NCBI GenBank assembly: GCA_003132145.1
Contig: PKWU01000018.1
Location: forward strand, 1 to 61,371
Source: Granulicella sp.
Lineage (GTDB): Bacteria; Acidobacteriota; Terriglobia; Terriglobales; Acidobacteriaceae
Length of the DNA: 61,371 nucleotides
Direction of reading: 5' to 3'
Both the position numbers and the translations under genes were made by a program. Position 1 is the stretch's first letter. Each line of letters opens with the position of its first letter. Shown here in pieces: positions 8,790 to 15,941 of the stretch. A model generated the notes under the pieces. That model made no database searches. It was not told the origin of the DNA and worked only from the letters and a program-made list of their open reading frames with translations.

Positions 8790-8881
8790 TGGCGGAGAGG
8801 GAGGGATTCGAACCCCCGATAGCCTTGCGACTATGTCTGATTTCGAGTCAGGTGCGTTCAACCGGGCTCCGCCACCTCTCC
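8790..8881 (-). tRNA. tRNA-Ser (anticodon CGA)
   Basis: On the minus strand the sequence folds as a class II tRNA of 92 bases including an encoded CCA. The acceptor arms are GGAGAGG and CCTCTCC with discriminator G. The anticodon arm is CTGA-CTCGAAA-TCAG, reading CGA, which decodes serine UCG. The long variable arm and the GGTTCGAATCC T-arm fit tRNA-Ser. Confidence 0.93.
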
Positions 8882-8984
8882 GACCTAGGGTTAGTTTACC
8901 GGCACGGTCGCCACGGCGCAATCAAACAATTCGAATGAAGAGGATTCGATCGATCGCGCGGGCCGGATCGAGACAAGAGCTGAA

Positions 8985-9701
8985 TCACTCCAACTGGAGG
9001 CGCATGAGAAGCGCGTCGTCGTTGGGGTCGCGGTAGTAGCGCGGGCGGCGGGCGGCGAGCGTGAACCCGAGGGCGGCATAGAGGGCTATGGCGGCGGAGC
9101 TGGCGGCGCGAACCTCGAGGACAACTTCGGTGGCATCCTGAGTACGAGACCAGTCGAGGACGGCGCGGCAGAGGGCGCGGCCAATGCCAGCTCGGCGATA
9201 GCTGTCGGAGACGACGACGCTCTCCAGTTCGGCGATGCGGTCGGGCACAAATAAATGCGGGGATTCTTCCCCTTGTCCTTCACGTTGTTCAGGTTCAGGG
9301 TCAGAATGACAATTCTTCTTCTCGCTGCTGCAATCGTCAGTCTGCTTCAGGTTTACTGGGCCGGGCGTGGCGGGATGCAGCAGGCCGACGGCGAAGCCGA
9401 TGAGTGAGCCGTTCTTCTCGGCAACGAAGAGGCAGCGCTGAATGGCGTTGGCTTGTGGAAGCTCGTCGCTATCGATCCAGTCGGAAGACTGTGAGGCGGT
9501 CTCCCACCCATTCCGCAACGAACGCGGAATGGATGGGGCACCCAGTGCGATGGATGGGGCACCCAGATCGTTGGAGTCCAGGATGTCTGCGTAGGCTGAG
9601 GGGGGCCAGTGGGGCGCAAGATTGGTGGCGCGCTCCAGCGAGAGGATTGCTTCGAGGTCCGATGCGATGGCGCGGCGCAGATGGAATGGCGGAGACGTCA
9701 T
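8985..9701 (-). CDS. rimI: RimI-like GNAT N-acetyltransferase with two repeat-derived inserts
   Basis: The 238-aa protein is a GNAT acetyltransferase of the RimI type, which acetylates the N-terminus of ribosomal protein S18. Acetyl-CoA binding is shown by YRRAGIGRALCRAVLDW and the C-terminal half has the usual EVRAASSAAIALYAALGF. The family is normally about 150-160 aa. The extra length comes from two segments, residues about 48-67 and about 128-153, encoded by palindromic repeats (9503-9561 and 9245-9322). The second encodes a CHSDPEPEQREGQGEESP-like peptide of the kind such repeats give in other frames. The gene overlaps tsaB by 4 bases, a frequent pairing. Whether the enzyme tolerates the inserts is unknown. 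Confidence 0.78.
   Translation of the reverse strand: MTSPPFHLRRAIASDLEAILSLERATNLAPHWPPSAYADILDSNDLGAPSIALGAPSIPRSLRNGWETASQSSDWIDSDELPQANAIQRCLFVAEKNGSLIGFAVGLLHPATPGPVNLKQTDDCSSEKKNCHSDPEPEQREGQGEESPHLFVPDRIAELESVVVSDSYRRAGIGRALCRAVLDWSRTQDATEVVLEVRAASSAAIALYAALGFTLAARRPRYYRDPNDDALLMRLQLE
9245..9322. repeat. Dispersed repeat inside rimI (CCTTCG...CAGAATGACA type)
   Basis: This segment belongs to the same class as the intergenic copies at 23800-23875 and 37588-37665: a GGGATTCTTC/CCTTCG start and a TCAGAATGACA end. Here it is read through in frame as part of rimI. Confidence 0.5.
9503..9561. repeat. Palindromic TGGGGCACCC repeat inside rimI
   Basis: CCATTCCGC (9508-9516) pairs with GCGGAATGG (9524-9532) around a 7-base loop, followed by ATGGGGCACCC. 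The 3' part, GATGGGGCACCCAG, is then repeated directly. The same 3' tail marks the intergenic hairpins at 26898, 27177 and 31276. It is in frame with rimI. Confidence 0.6.
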
Positions 9702-10417
9702 CGGGCGGGCGCGGCGGGGTGGGTTGCGGAGAGCGGCGGCGCGGCGGCGGCGATGGGCTTGGCAAAGATCTCGGCGTCGGTGCGGCGCAGGTAGTTGGCG
9801 TCGATGGTTGCGGGGTCGTCGAAGATGCGCTGCTGGATGCGGGCGAGGGCAACGGGCAGGGCGGATGCGGCGGTGGGCTCGGCGACGAGCTGCGGGGCGA
9901 GCTCGGCGATGGATTGGGCGACGGCCAGTTCGCAGACGACAAAGAGCTGCTGCGGTTCCCTGCTGGCTTCGGCGAGGAGCTGGTCGCGGGGCTGGAGGGA
10001 TTCGCGGAGGCAGAGGCCGTCGGCATAGAGACCGGAGTAGAACTCGCCGCGGCCGGCGTCGAGGAGGGCGTGGATGCGCGCGGCGGACGGCTGATCTGGA
10101 CTAGCAAACTTAGCGAGACTGGCCAGGACGGCGAGGCGCGAGATGGCGACCAGCGGGAGGTTGAGGGCGTGGCAGAGGCCCTTGGCGGCGCTGAGGCCGA
10201 CGCGCTCTCCGGTGAAGGAGCCGGGGCCGTGGACGACGGCTACGGCGTCGAGTTCTGCAAGGCTGAGGCCGAGGCCGACCGCCAGCGAGTGGATGGTTGG
10301 GACGAGGCGCTCGGCGGCGGATCGGCCGGGAAGAGATACAACGACGGGCGAGGGGGCGGCGCCGGCCAGGGCAATGCTGCCGGTTGCGCCACAGGTATCG
10401 ATGAGCAGAATCTTCAT
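9698..10417 (-). CDS. tsaB: TsaB, tRNA threonylcarbamoyladenosine biosynthesis protein
   Basis: TsaB is the inactive ASKHA-fold partner of TsaD in forming the t6A modification of tRNAs that read ANN codons. The 239-aa protein starts with MKILLIDTCGATGSIAL and has the signature HGPGSFTGERVGLSAAKGL near residues 64-82. Length and motif order fit the family. It is followed by rimI with a 4-base overlap. tsaD and tsaE are not in the window. The C-terminal 25 residues are alanine- and proline-rich and poorly conserved. Confidence 0.88.
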   Translation of the reverse strand: MKILLIDTCGATGSIALAGAAPSPVVVSLPGRSAAERLVPTIHSLAVGLGLSLAELDAVAVVHGPGSFTGERVGLSAAKGLCHALNLPLVAISRLAVLASLAKFASPDQPSAARIHALLDAGRGEFYSGLYADGLCLRESLQPRDQLLAEASREPQQLFVVCELAVAQSIAELAPQLVAEPTAASALPVALARIQQRIFDDPATIDANYLRRTDAEIFAKPIAAAAPPLSATHPAAPAR

Positions 10418-10635
10418 TGTTGCGCGGCCTCGTGGGGCGAAACTGAGAACGAAATCAGAGTAACAGTGCCCTGGCGGAGAGCATCATGGGTGGCTTTTAC
10501 TTGAGGAAAAAGCCACTCGGAGGGATTGCCTCCGGGTACACATTGAAAGCATCGGCTTCTGCATTGCATCGCGGAGGATTTGAGCTGCATCGAAGATTAT
10601 AGTTATTGAATCGTGAGAGAGAGCCGGGCACAGGG

Positions 10636-13350
10636 ATGACGATGAAGAATGAAGACGTTGGCGCGAAGGGGGATTTTTCCGCCGAGGTTGCGGAGTGGGT
10701 CGAGGCGTTCGACCAGGTGGTGGCAGGCGGGAAGGCGAACGGCGTGGAGCTGCTACAGGCGCTGCGGCTGCGGGGACGCGAGACCGGCGTGATTCTGCCG
10801 TACCGGCTTTCGACGCGCTTCCGCAACACGATTTCGACCGAGGAAGAGCTTCCCTACCCCGGCGACATGGACATCGAGCGGAGGATCAAATCGCTGATCC
10901 GGTGGAACGCCATGGCCATGGTCCATGGGCAGAACAAGAAAGACCCGGGGATCGGCGGACACATTTCGACGTATGCGTCGCTGGCGACGCTGCTGGAGGT
11001 TGGGTACAGCCACTTCTTCCACGCCAAGTACACGGGCGAAGAGGGGCAGGAGCTGCCGGGCGACTTCATCTACTTTCAGGGACACGCGTCGCCGGGTGTC
11101 TATGCGCGGGCGTACCTGGAGGGTCGGCTGACGGACGAGCATCTGAAGAACTTCCGCCATGAGCTGCGGGGGACGCCGGGGCTTTCGAGCTATCCACACC
11201 CGTGGTTGATGCCGGATTTCTGGAACTTTCCCTCGGTGTCGATGGGGATTGCGCCTCTGAATGCGATCTACCAGGCGCGGTTCATGCGGTATCTGGAGAA
11301 CCGCGGGCTGATCGAGCGGACGCCGCGCAAGATATGGGCGTTCGTGGGCGACGGCGAGACGGACGAGGTGGAGTCGCTGGGCGCGATTTCGCTGGGCGCG
11401 CGGGAGAAGCTGGACAATTTAATCTTCGTCATCAACTGCAACCTGCAACGGCTGGATGGGCCGGTGCGCGGCAACAAGCGGATCGTGGACGAGCTGGAGG
11501 GCGTGTTCACGGGCGCGGGATGGAACGTCATCAAGGTGCTGTGGGGCGGGGACTGGGACCCGCTGTTTGCGCGCGACACGCATGGGCTGCTGCTGAAGCG
11601 GATGGAAGAGAGCGTGGACGGCGACTTCCAGACCTACAAGGCGAAGGGCGGGGCTTACATCCGGCAGCACTTCTTCGGCAAGTATCCCGAGCTGGTGGAG
11701 ATGGTGAAGGACTATACGGACGAGCAACTGACCAACCTGCACCGAGGCGGACACGATCCGGTGAAGGTGTTCAACGCATACAAGCGGGCGATGGAACACC
11801 GGGGCGGGCCGTCGGTGGTGCTGGCCATGACGGTGAAGGGGTACGGGATGGCGGCGGCGGAGTCGCGCAATGCAACCCACTCGGAGAAGAAGCTGACGGA
11901 CGAGGGGCTGGCTGCGTTTGTGAAGCGGTTCAAGATACCGATTCCGGAGGAGCAGGCGCTCAAAGCGACGCCGTACCGTCCGCCGCAGGACTCGCCGGAG
12001 ATGGTGTACATGCAGGAGCGGAGGCGCATGCTGGGCGGAGTAATGCCGACGCGGTCGCTGCCGGCGGCGGGCTTCAAGGCCCCGGGGCTGGAAACCTTCA
12101 GCGAGTGGACGGAGGGGTCGAAGGGACGCGCCGTGTCGACCACGATGGGGTTTGTCTCGGTGCTGCGGCACCTGCTGAAGAACCCGGAGATCGGACAGCG
12201 GGTGGTGCCGATTGTGCCGGACGAGGCAAGGACGTTTGGCATGGAGTCGGTGATCCGGCAGGTGGGGATCTACGCGCCGGAGGGGCAACGGTACACGCCG
12301 CACGACAAGGAGATGCTTCTGTTCTATCGCGAAGAACTGGACGGACAGATTCTGGAGGAGGGGATCACGGAAGCGGGAGCGATGGCTTCGTTCACCGCGG
12401 CGGGACAGGCCTACTCGACGTACAAGATGCCGATGATTCCCTTCTACATGTACTACTCGATGTTCGGGTTCCAGAGGATTGGGGACCTGGCGTGGGCATT
12501 TGCTGACTCGCGTGGCAGAGGATTCATGATGGGCGGAACAGCGGGGCGGACGACCATGCTGGGCGAGGGGTTGCAGCACCAGGACGGGCACAGCCACGTG
12601 CTGGCGAGCACGATCCCGACCTGCGTGAGCTACGATCCGGCGTTCATGTACGAGATGGCGGTGGTGTTGCAGGACGGCATACGGCGGATGTACGAGAAGG
12701 GCGACGAGTGCTTCTACTACATCACGATGTACAACGAGGACTACGCAATGCCGGCGATGCCGGAAGGCGTTCAGGAGGGGATTCTGCGCGGGATTTATAA
12801 ATACCGGGCGGCGTCTGCTCTGACTGCGGGCGCGAATGGAGAGGCGACGGTGCAACTCTTCGGGTCGGGGCCGATCCTGAACGAGGTGCTGCGGGCGCAG
12901 GAGATTCTGGCGGAGAAGTACCAGATCGCGGCGGACGTGTGGAGCGTGACCAGCTACACCGAGCTGCGGCGGGAGGCGATTGCGACCGAGCGATGGAACC
13001 GGCTGCATCCGGCCGAGGCGGAGCGGAAGACGTATATCGAGACGGCGCTGGCGGGAGCGAAGGGGCCGATCGTCGCGGCGAGCGATTATATGAAGTCGCT
13101 GCCCGATGTTCTTGCTCCGTGGCTGCAAGCCGAGGGGCGGTGCAGGCTGGTGACGCTGGGGACGGATGGGTTCGGGCGCAGCGACAACCGCGCGCACCTG
13201 CGACGGCACTTCGAGGTGAACGCGGAGTCGATTGTGGGAGCGGCGATCTCACGGCTGGCGCGCGAGGGCAAGATCAAGGCGAAGAAGGCGCAGAGTGCGC
13301 TGGTGGAACTGGGGATCGACGCCGAGGCCAAGGATCCGGCACGGGCGTAA
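10636..13350 (+). CDS. aceE: Pyruvate dehydrogenase E1 component, homodimeric type
   Basis: This 904-aa protein is the single-chain thiamine diphosphate-dependent E1 of the pyruvate dehydrogenase complex, which decarboxylates pyruvate and passes the acetyl group to lipoyl-E2. The thiamine diphosphate motif is visible as FVGDGETDE followed about 25 residues later by INCNLQRLDGPVRGN, and GHISTYASLATLLEVGYSHFF is characteristic of AceE. The length matches E. coli AceE (about 890). Start choice is uncertain: ATG at 10636 or 10642; an AGGG 6 bases before 10642 slightly favours the second. The E2 and E3 genes are not adjacent. A degenerate E1-alpha-like gene lies 1.5 kb downstream. Confidence 0.93.
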   Translation: MTMKNEDVGAKGDFSAEVAEWVEAFDQVVAGGKANGVELLQALRLRGRETGVILPYRLSTRFRNTISTEEELPYPGDMDIERRIKSLIRWNAMAMVHGQNKKDPGIGGHISTYASLATLLEVGYSHFFHAKYTGEEGQELPGDFIYFQGHASPGVYARAYLEGRLTDEHLKNFRHELRGTPGLSSYPHPWLMPDFWNFPSVSMGIAPLNAIYQARFMRYLENRGLIERTPRKIWAFVGDGETDEVESLGAISLGAREKLDNLIFVINCNLQRLDGPVRGNKRIVDELEGVFTGAGWNVIKVLWGGDWDPLFARDTHGLLLKRMEESVDGDFQTYKAKGGAYIRQHFFGKYPELVEMVKDYTDEQLTNLHRGGHDPVKVFNAYKRAMEHRGGPSVVLAMTVKGYGMAAAESRNATHSEKKLTDEGLAAFVKRFKIPIPEEQALKATPYRPPQDSPEMVYMQERRRMLGGVMPTRSLPAAGFKAPGLETFSEWTEGSKGRAVSTTMGFVSVLRHLLKNPEIGQRVVPIVPDEARTFGMESVIRQVGIYAPEGQRYTPHDKEMLLFYREELDGQILEEGITEAGAMASFTAAGQAYSTYKMPMIPFYMYYSMFGFQRIGDLAWAFADSRGRGFMMGGTAGRTTMLGEGLQHQDGHSHVLASTIPTCVSYDPAFMYEMAVVLQDGIRRMYEKGDECFYYITMYNEDYAMPAMPEGVQEGILRGIYKYRAASALTAGANGEATVQLFGSGPILNEVLRAQEILAEKYQIAADVWSVTSYTELRREAIATERWNRLHPAEAERKTYIETALAGAKGPIVAASDYMKSLPDVLAPWLQAEGRCRLVTLGTDGFGRSDNRAHLRRHFEVNAESIVGAAISRLAREGKIKAKKAQSALVELGIDAEAKDPARA

Positions 13351-13475
13351 ACACTGTAAAAACTCTCTCGCCTGTACTTTTAGGCATATAAAGGACTGTG
13401 TTTGAATAATGAGGGAGGACAGTGCTAACCTATTTGTGGTATTAAAGTCACACGTAGGGCGGGCCGATGATATAA

Positions 13476-13799
13476 GTGGAAGTCACGCCCAGAGAACTTG
13501 AGATCTACAAGACCGCCGATGGTCGCGCTCCGTTCAGTGAGTGGATGGACTTGCAAACTGAGCCAGCTTTGGGCAAAGTGATGGCGCGGCTGAAGCGAGT
13601 TCAGCTTGGAAATCTAGGAGATCATCGTGGAGTCGGCGAGGGCGTGTACGAGTTGAGAATCGATTTTGGGTCGGGGTATCGCGTGTACTTTGGTGAGGAT
13701 GGCAAGCGTCTGATTGTTCTATTGATTGGCGGAACAAAGAAGACTCAGACGCGCGACATCGAAACCGCAAAGAGATATTGGAGTGATTACAATGCCTAA
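13476..13799 (+). CDS. HigB/RelE-like toxin (Gp49-like addiction module killer)
   Basis: The 107-aa protein belongs to the RelE/ParE-fold killer proteins usually paired with a HigA-type antitoxin. Typical features are the N-terminal PFSEWMDL helix, a central KVMARLKRVQLGNLGDHRGV segment, GVYELRIDFGSGYRVYF, and a C-terminal GGTKKTQTRDIETAKRYW. Members are mostly mRNA-cleaving endoribonucleases. The start is a GTG at 13476. The stop overlaps the antitoxin start by 8 bases. The three-gene cassette is visibly less GC-rich than its surroundings, suggesting recent acquisition. Confidence 0.85.
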   Translation: MEVTPRELEIYKTADGRAPFSEWMDLQTEPALGKVMARLKRVQLGNLGDHRGVGEGVYELRIDFGSGYRVYFGEDGKRLIVLLIGGTKKTQTRDIETAKRYWSDYNA

Positions 13800-14316
13800 G
13801 AGAACACGGTCCTACAGTGCTTGGCAGCTAGAAAAGTTGACCGATCCAAAGGTTGCGGCGAGCTTTCTGAATGCATCTCTTCAGGAATCGACGGAAGTAT
13901 TCCTGGCAGCTCTTGGGGATGTTGCTCAGGCAAATCAAATGTCCAAGGTTGCCAAGGACTCCGGCGTTCAACGGGAGACCCTTTATCGCTCTCTGTCCAA
14001 GCGCGGCAACCCCACGCTGGATACGCTTGCAGGCGTCCTTTCCGCACTTGGTCTCAAACTTACAATATCCTCCGCAAAAGACGAAGACATCACCTTATCG
14101 GGTTCTGCTGAATCATATAGTCCCGTTCAAGAGCTAGTGCCTGTAGAGTCATTGGTTTATGGAATGTTTCCTGCGGTTCCGCATGGAAAATTCGATACGC
14201 AAACTCAACAACTGATTGGACCCTTGAGAACTGAAGTAGTACCGAAGATTACTCCTGGGCGTCCAATGGAATTCACGCCTTATGACACTGGAGGAATACA
14301 TGGCTACCAAAATTAA
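13792..14316 (+). CDS. HigA-like antitoxin with an unusual C-terminal extension
   Basis: The protein has 174 aa. Residues about 10-95 match the antidote protein of Gp49-type toxin modules: an N-terminal dimerisation part, then a helix-turn-helix in SKVAKDSGVQRETLYRSLS and the ending TLDTLAGVLSALGLKLTI. Typical antitoxins stop here, at about 95-105 aa. This one continues for about 80 residues (SSAKDEDI... to GGIHGYQN) with no domain I recognise. The start at 13792 (MPKRTRSY) overlaps the toxin; its 3' end overlaps the third gene by 17 bases. It is expected to neutralise the toxin and repress the operon. Confidence 0.78.
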   Translation: MPKRTRSYSAWQLEKLTDPKVAASFLNASLQESTEVFLAALGDVAQANQMSKVAKDSGVQRETLYRSLSKRGNPTLDTLAGVLSALGLKLTISSAKDEDITLSGSAESYSPVQELVPVESLVYGMFPAVPHGKFDTQTQQLIGPLRTEVVPKITPGRPMEFTPYDTGGIHGYQN

Positions 14317-14641
14317 GAAGCTGGAAGCTGTTGCTCCCAAGCTACCAACACGAACGGCTAGATTCAAAGAGATCGAGTATCCCTCAATCTATTCAAACAT
14401 CATGGGGGTCACTGCCACACCATTTGATGTGGGAATTATCTTTGGAGAGGTTGATGCAGCTACAGACAGCGAAATAGTTGCGATCCCACGCGCAAAGGTA
14501 TTACTCGCACCAGAGCAGGCGGCAAATCTTGTCAAATTGTTGAATAGTGTCCTCGATCAGTTTGTAAAGAATAATGGTCAACTCCGAACGGATGGAAGCG
14601 TTGCTCTTGTCCGCGAGGAAAACCCAGCATCGGTCAATTGA
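14300..14641 (+). CDS. DUF3467-domain small protein, third gene of the toxin-antitoxin cassette
   Basis: The 113-aa protein shows the DUF3467 pattern: YSNIMGVTATPFDVGIIFGE, then an acidic stretch, then VLLAPEQAANLVKLLNSVLD and a closing KNNGQLR. The family's function is not known. The ATG at 14300 is chosen because GGAGG stands 5 bases upstream, inside the antitoxin frame, and gives a 17-base overlap that implies coupled expression. Base composition matches the toxin and antitoxin genes, so it probably travelled with them. A role as a third component is an inference from position only. Confidence 0.72.
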   Translation: MATKIKKLEAVAPKLPTRTARFKEIEYPSIYSNIMGVTATPFDVGIIFGEVDAATDSEIVAIPRAKVLLAPEQAANLVKLLNSVLDQFVKNNGQLRTDGSVALVREENPASVN

Positions 14642-14689
14642 GGCTTCTGCCTGTATAGCTACTGCCCGCAGATCACGGCGTGGGTAGAT

Positions 14690-14850
14690 CGGCTCAGGTG
14701 GCTGGAGCGCTCGACGGAGTGGCTCCCACGGTATCGCGGCTGAGTCCAGCAACGGCATCAACCACAGCGTGACCTTGTTGCCGCGTCCGGGTCGGCTGAC
14801 CATCTCGACCTCGACGAATGCGCCATGTATCACAGCAAGCATACGGAAGC
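14690..14850 (-). pseudogene. Remnant of a histidine kinase ATPase domain
   Basis: On the minus strand a short stretch reads like the final beta-strands of a sensor kinase ATPase domain: FVEVEMVSRPGRGNKVTLWL, compare the usual VEVESxPGxGTxVTLWLP, preceded by a LAVIHGA-like segment. Nothing upstream or downstream extends the domain, so this is at most a decayed 3' end. Confidence 0.35.
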
Positions 14851-14862
14851 AGGAGTCAGAAA

Positions 14863-15897
14863 GTGGACGTGGAAGTGACGCAGGTGGGAGCAGAGACAGA
14901 GAAGACGAAGAAGACCGAGGCAGCCGCGTGGGAGAACCCGCTGATTCCGAATGAGAGGTTGAGGCAGATCTATCGGGCGATGGTACAGGTAAGGACGCTT
15001 GCGCGGGCGCTGCCAGCGGCAAAGCGCGCGCGCGCGACTGGACCGGTCCGCAATGCACCAGACGCTAAATCCTCAGCCGCGAAGTTCACTGGGACGCACG
15101 GGATGGAGGCTGCGTTGGTGAGCGCGGCGGCGGATCTTGGCGCGGGCGATGTGGTGAGCGATGCGCTGGCGGGTGGAGTGGTGGATTATCTGCGCGGTAC
15201 TCCGCTCGGCGAAGTTCTGCGAGCGGAGCCATCGAAGGCTTCGCGCAAGCGGGTTCGTAGCGGTGCAGCGTCGTCCGTTGTTGCACGGCTTGCCGCGCCG
15301 CCGGGAGTTGCGGAGCGGATTTGGGCGGCACTGGGCGCGGCGGCGGCTTTGAAGGCGGCTGCGGCGCAGGCGAGGATTGAGGTGCAATCAACGGCAAAGG
15401 ACAAAGCTGAGGCGGCGACGACGCAGAGTGCGATGGCGGCGCGGCAGGCTGGCTTGGTTGTGGTGTACGCGTTGGCGGGTGAGGTTCCAGCAGCGCTGTG
15501 GAAGAAGGCGCTGCGGTTTGCGGCGGAGCAGGAGCTGCCGGTGGTCTTTGTGGTGCTTCCGGCGGCGCGTGTGCGGGGCGGCAAGGCGCGCACGGAGGAG
15601 GTGGAAGGAGTGAGCGCGCTGGCGCTGGGCTGCGGCGTGCCGACGATGGTGGTGGACGCGGACGACGCAGTGGCAATCTATCGCGTGGCGCAGGAGTCGA
15701 TCGGGCACGCGCGCATCGGCGGAGGAGCGGCGCTGATGGAGTGCGTGCCGTTTGTTTTGGTTGGCGCGACGGGCAAGATGCGAGTGACGAAAGACGCGAT
15801 TGCGGGGCTGGAGCAGTACCTGGCGCAGCGCGGGATTGCCAGCAGGGCTTGGATGGAGCGCGAGGCGAAGAGCTTCGCAAAACGGGTTGCGAAGTAG
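14863..15897 (+). CDS. Dehydrogenase E1-alpha-like protein without the thiamine diphosphate motif
   Basis: The 344-aa protein follows the layout of pyruvate/2-oxoacid dehydrogenase E1 alpha subunits. It has NPLIPNERLRQIYRAMVQVR at the N-terminus, GTHGMEAALVSAAADLGAGD where GxEA...G occurs, and the late segment LALGCGVPTMVVDADDAVAI matching the usual AxxYGxPGVxVDGND. Where active enzymes have GDGATNEG and a downstream NN for Mg-thiamine diphosphate, it has YALAGEVPA and VLPA. It is therefore probably catalytically dead and structural or regulatory. A GTG start at 14863 is chosen because AGGAG lies 7 bases upstream; an ATG at 14818 is open but has no ribosome site. No E1-beta gene is adjacent. 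Confidence 0.7.
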   Translation: MDVEVTQVGAETEKTKKTEAAAWENPLIPNERLRQIYRAMVQVRTLARALPAAKRARATGPVRNAPDAKSSAAKFTGTHGMEAALVSAAADLGAGDVVSDALAGGVVDYLRGTPLGEVLRAEPSKASRKRVRSGAASSVVARLAAPPGVAERIWAALGAAAALKAAAAQARIEVQSTAKDKAEAATTQSAMAARQAGLVVVYALAGEVPAALWKKALRFAAEQELPVVFVVLPAARVRGGKARTEEVEGVSALALGCGVPTMVVDADDAVAIYRVAQESIGHARIGGGAALMECVPFVLVGATGKMRVTKDAIAGLEQYLAQRGIASRAWMEREAKSFAKRVAK

Positions 15898-15941
15898 AAA
15901 TCGATCTGCAACGGCTGTCACGCAGTTACACTGAGAGGACG

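Noticed and set aside
11419..13209. A 596-codon open frame on the minus strand opposite aceE
   Set aside because: Arg/His/Leu-rich antisense shadow; the plus-strand AceE motifs are unambiguous.
14818..14862. Upstream ATG start for the E1-alpha-like gene
   Set aside because: No ribosome site precedes it, whereas AGGAG stands 7 bases before the GTG at 14863.
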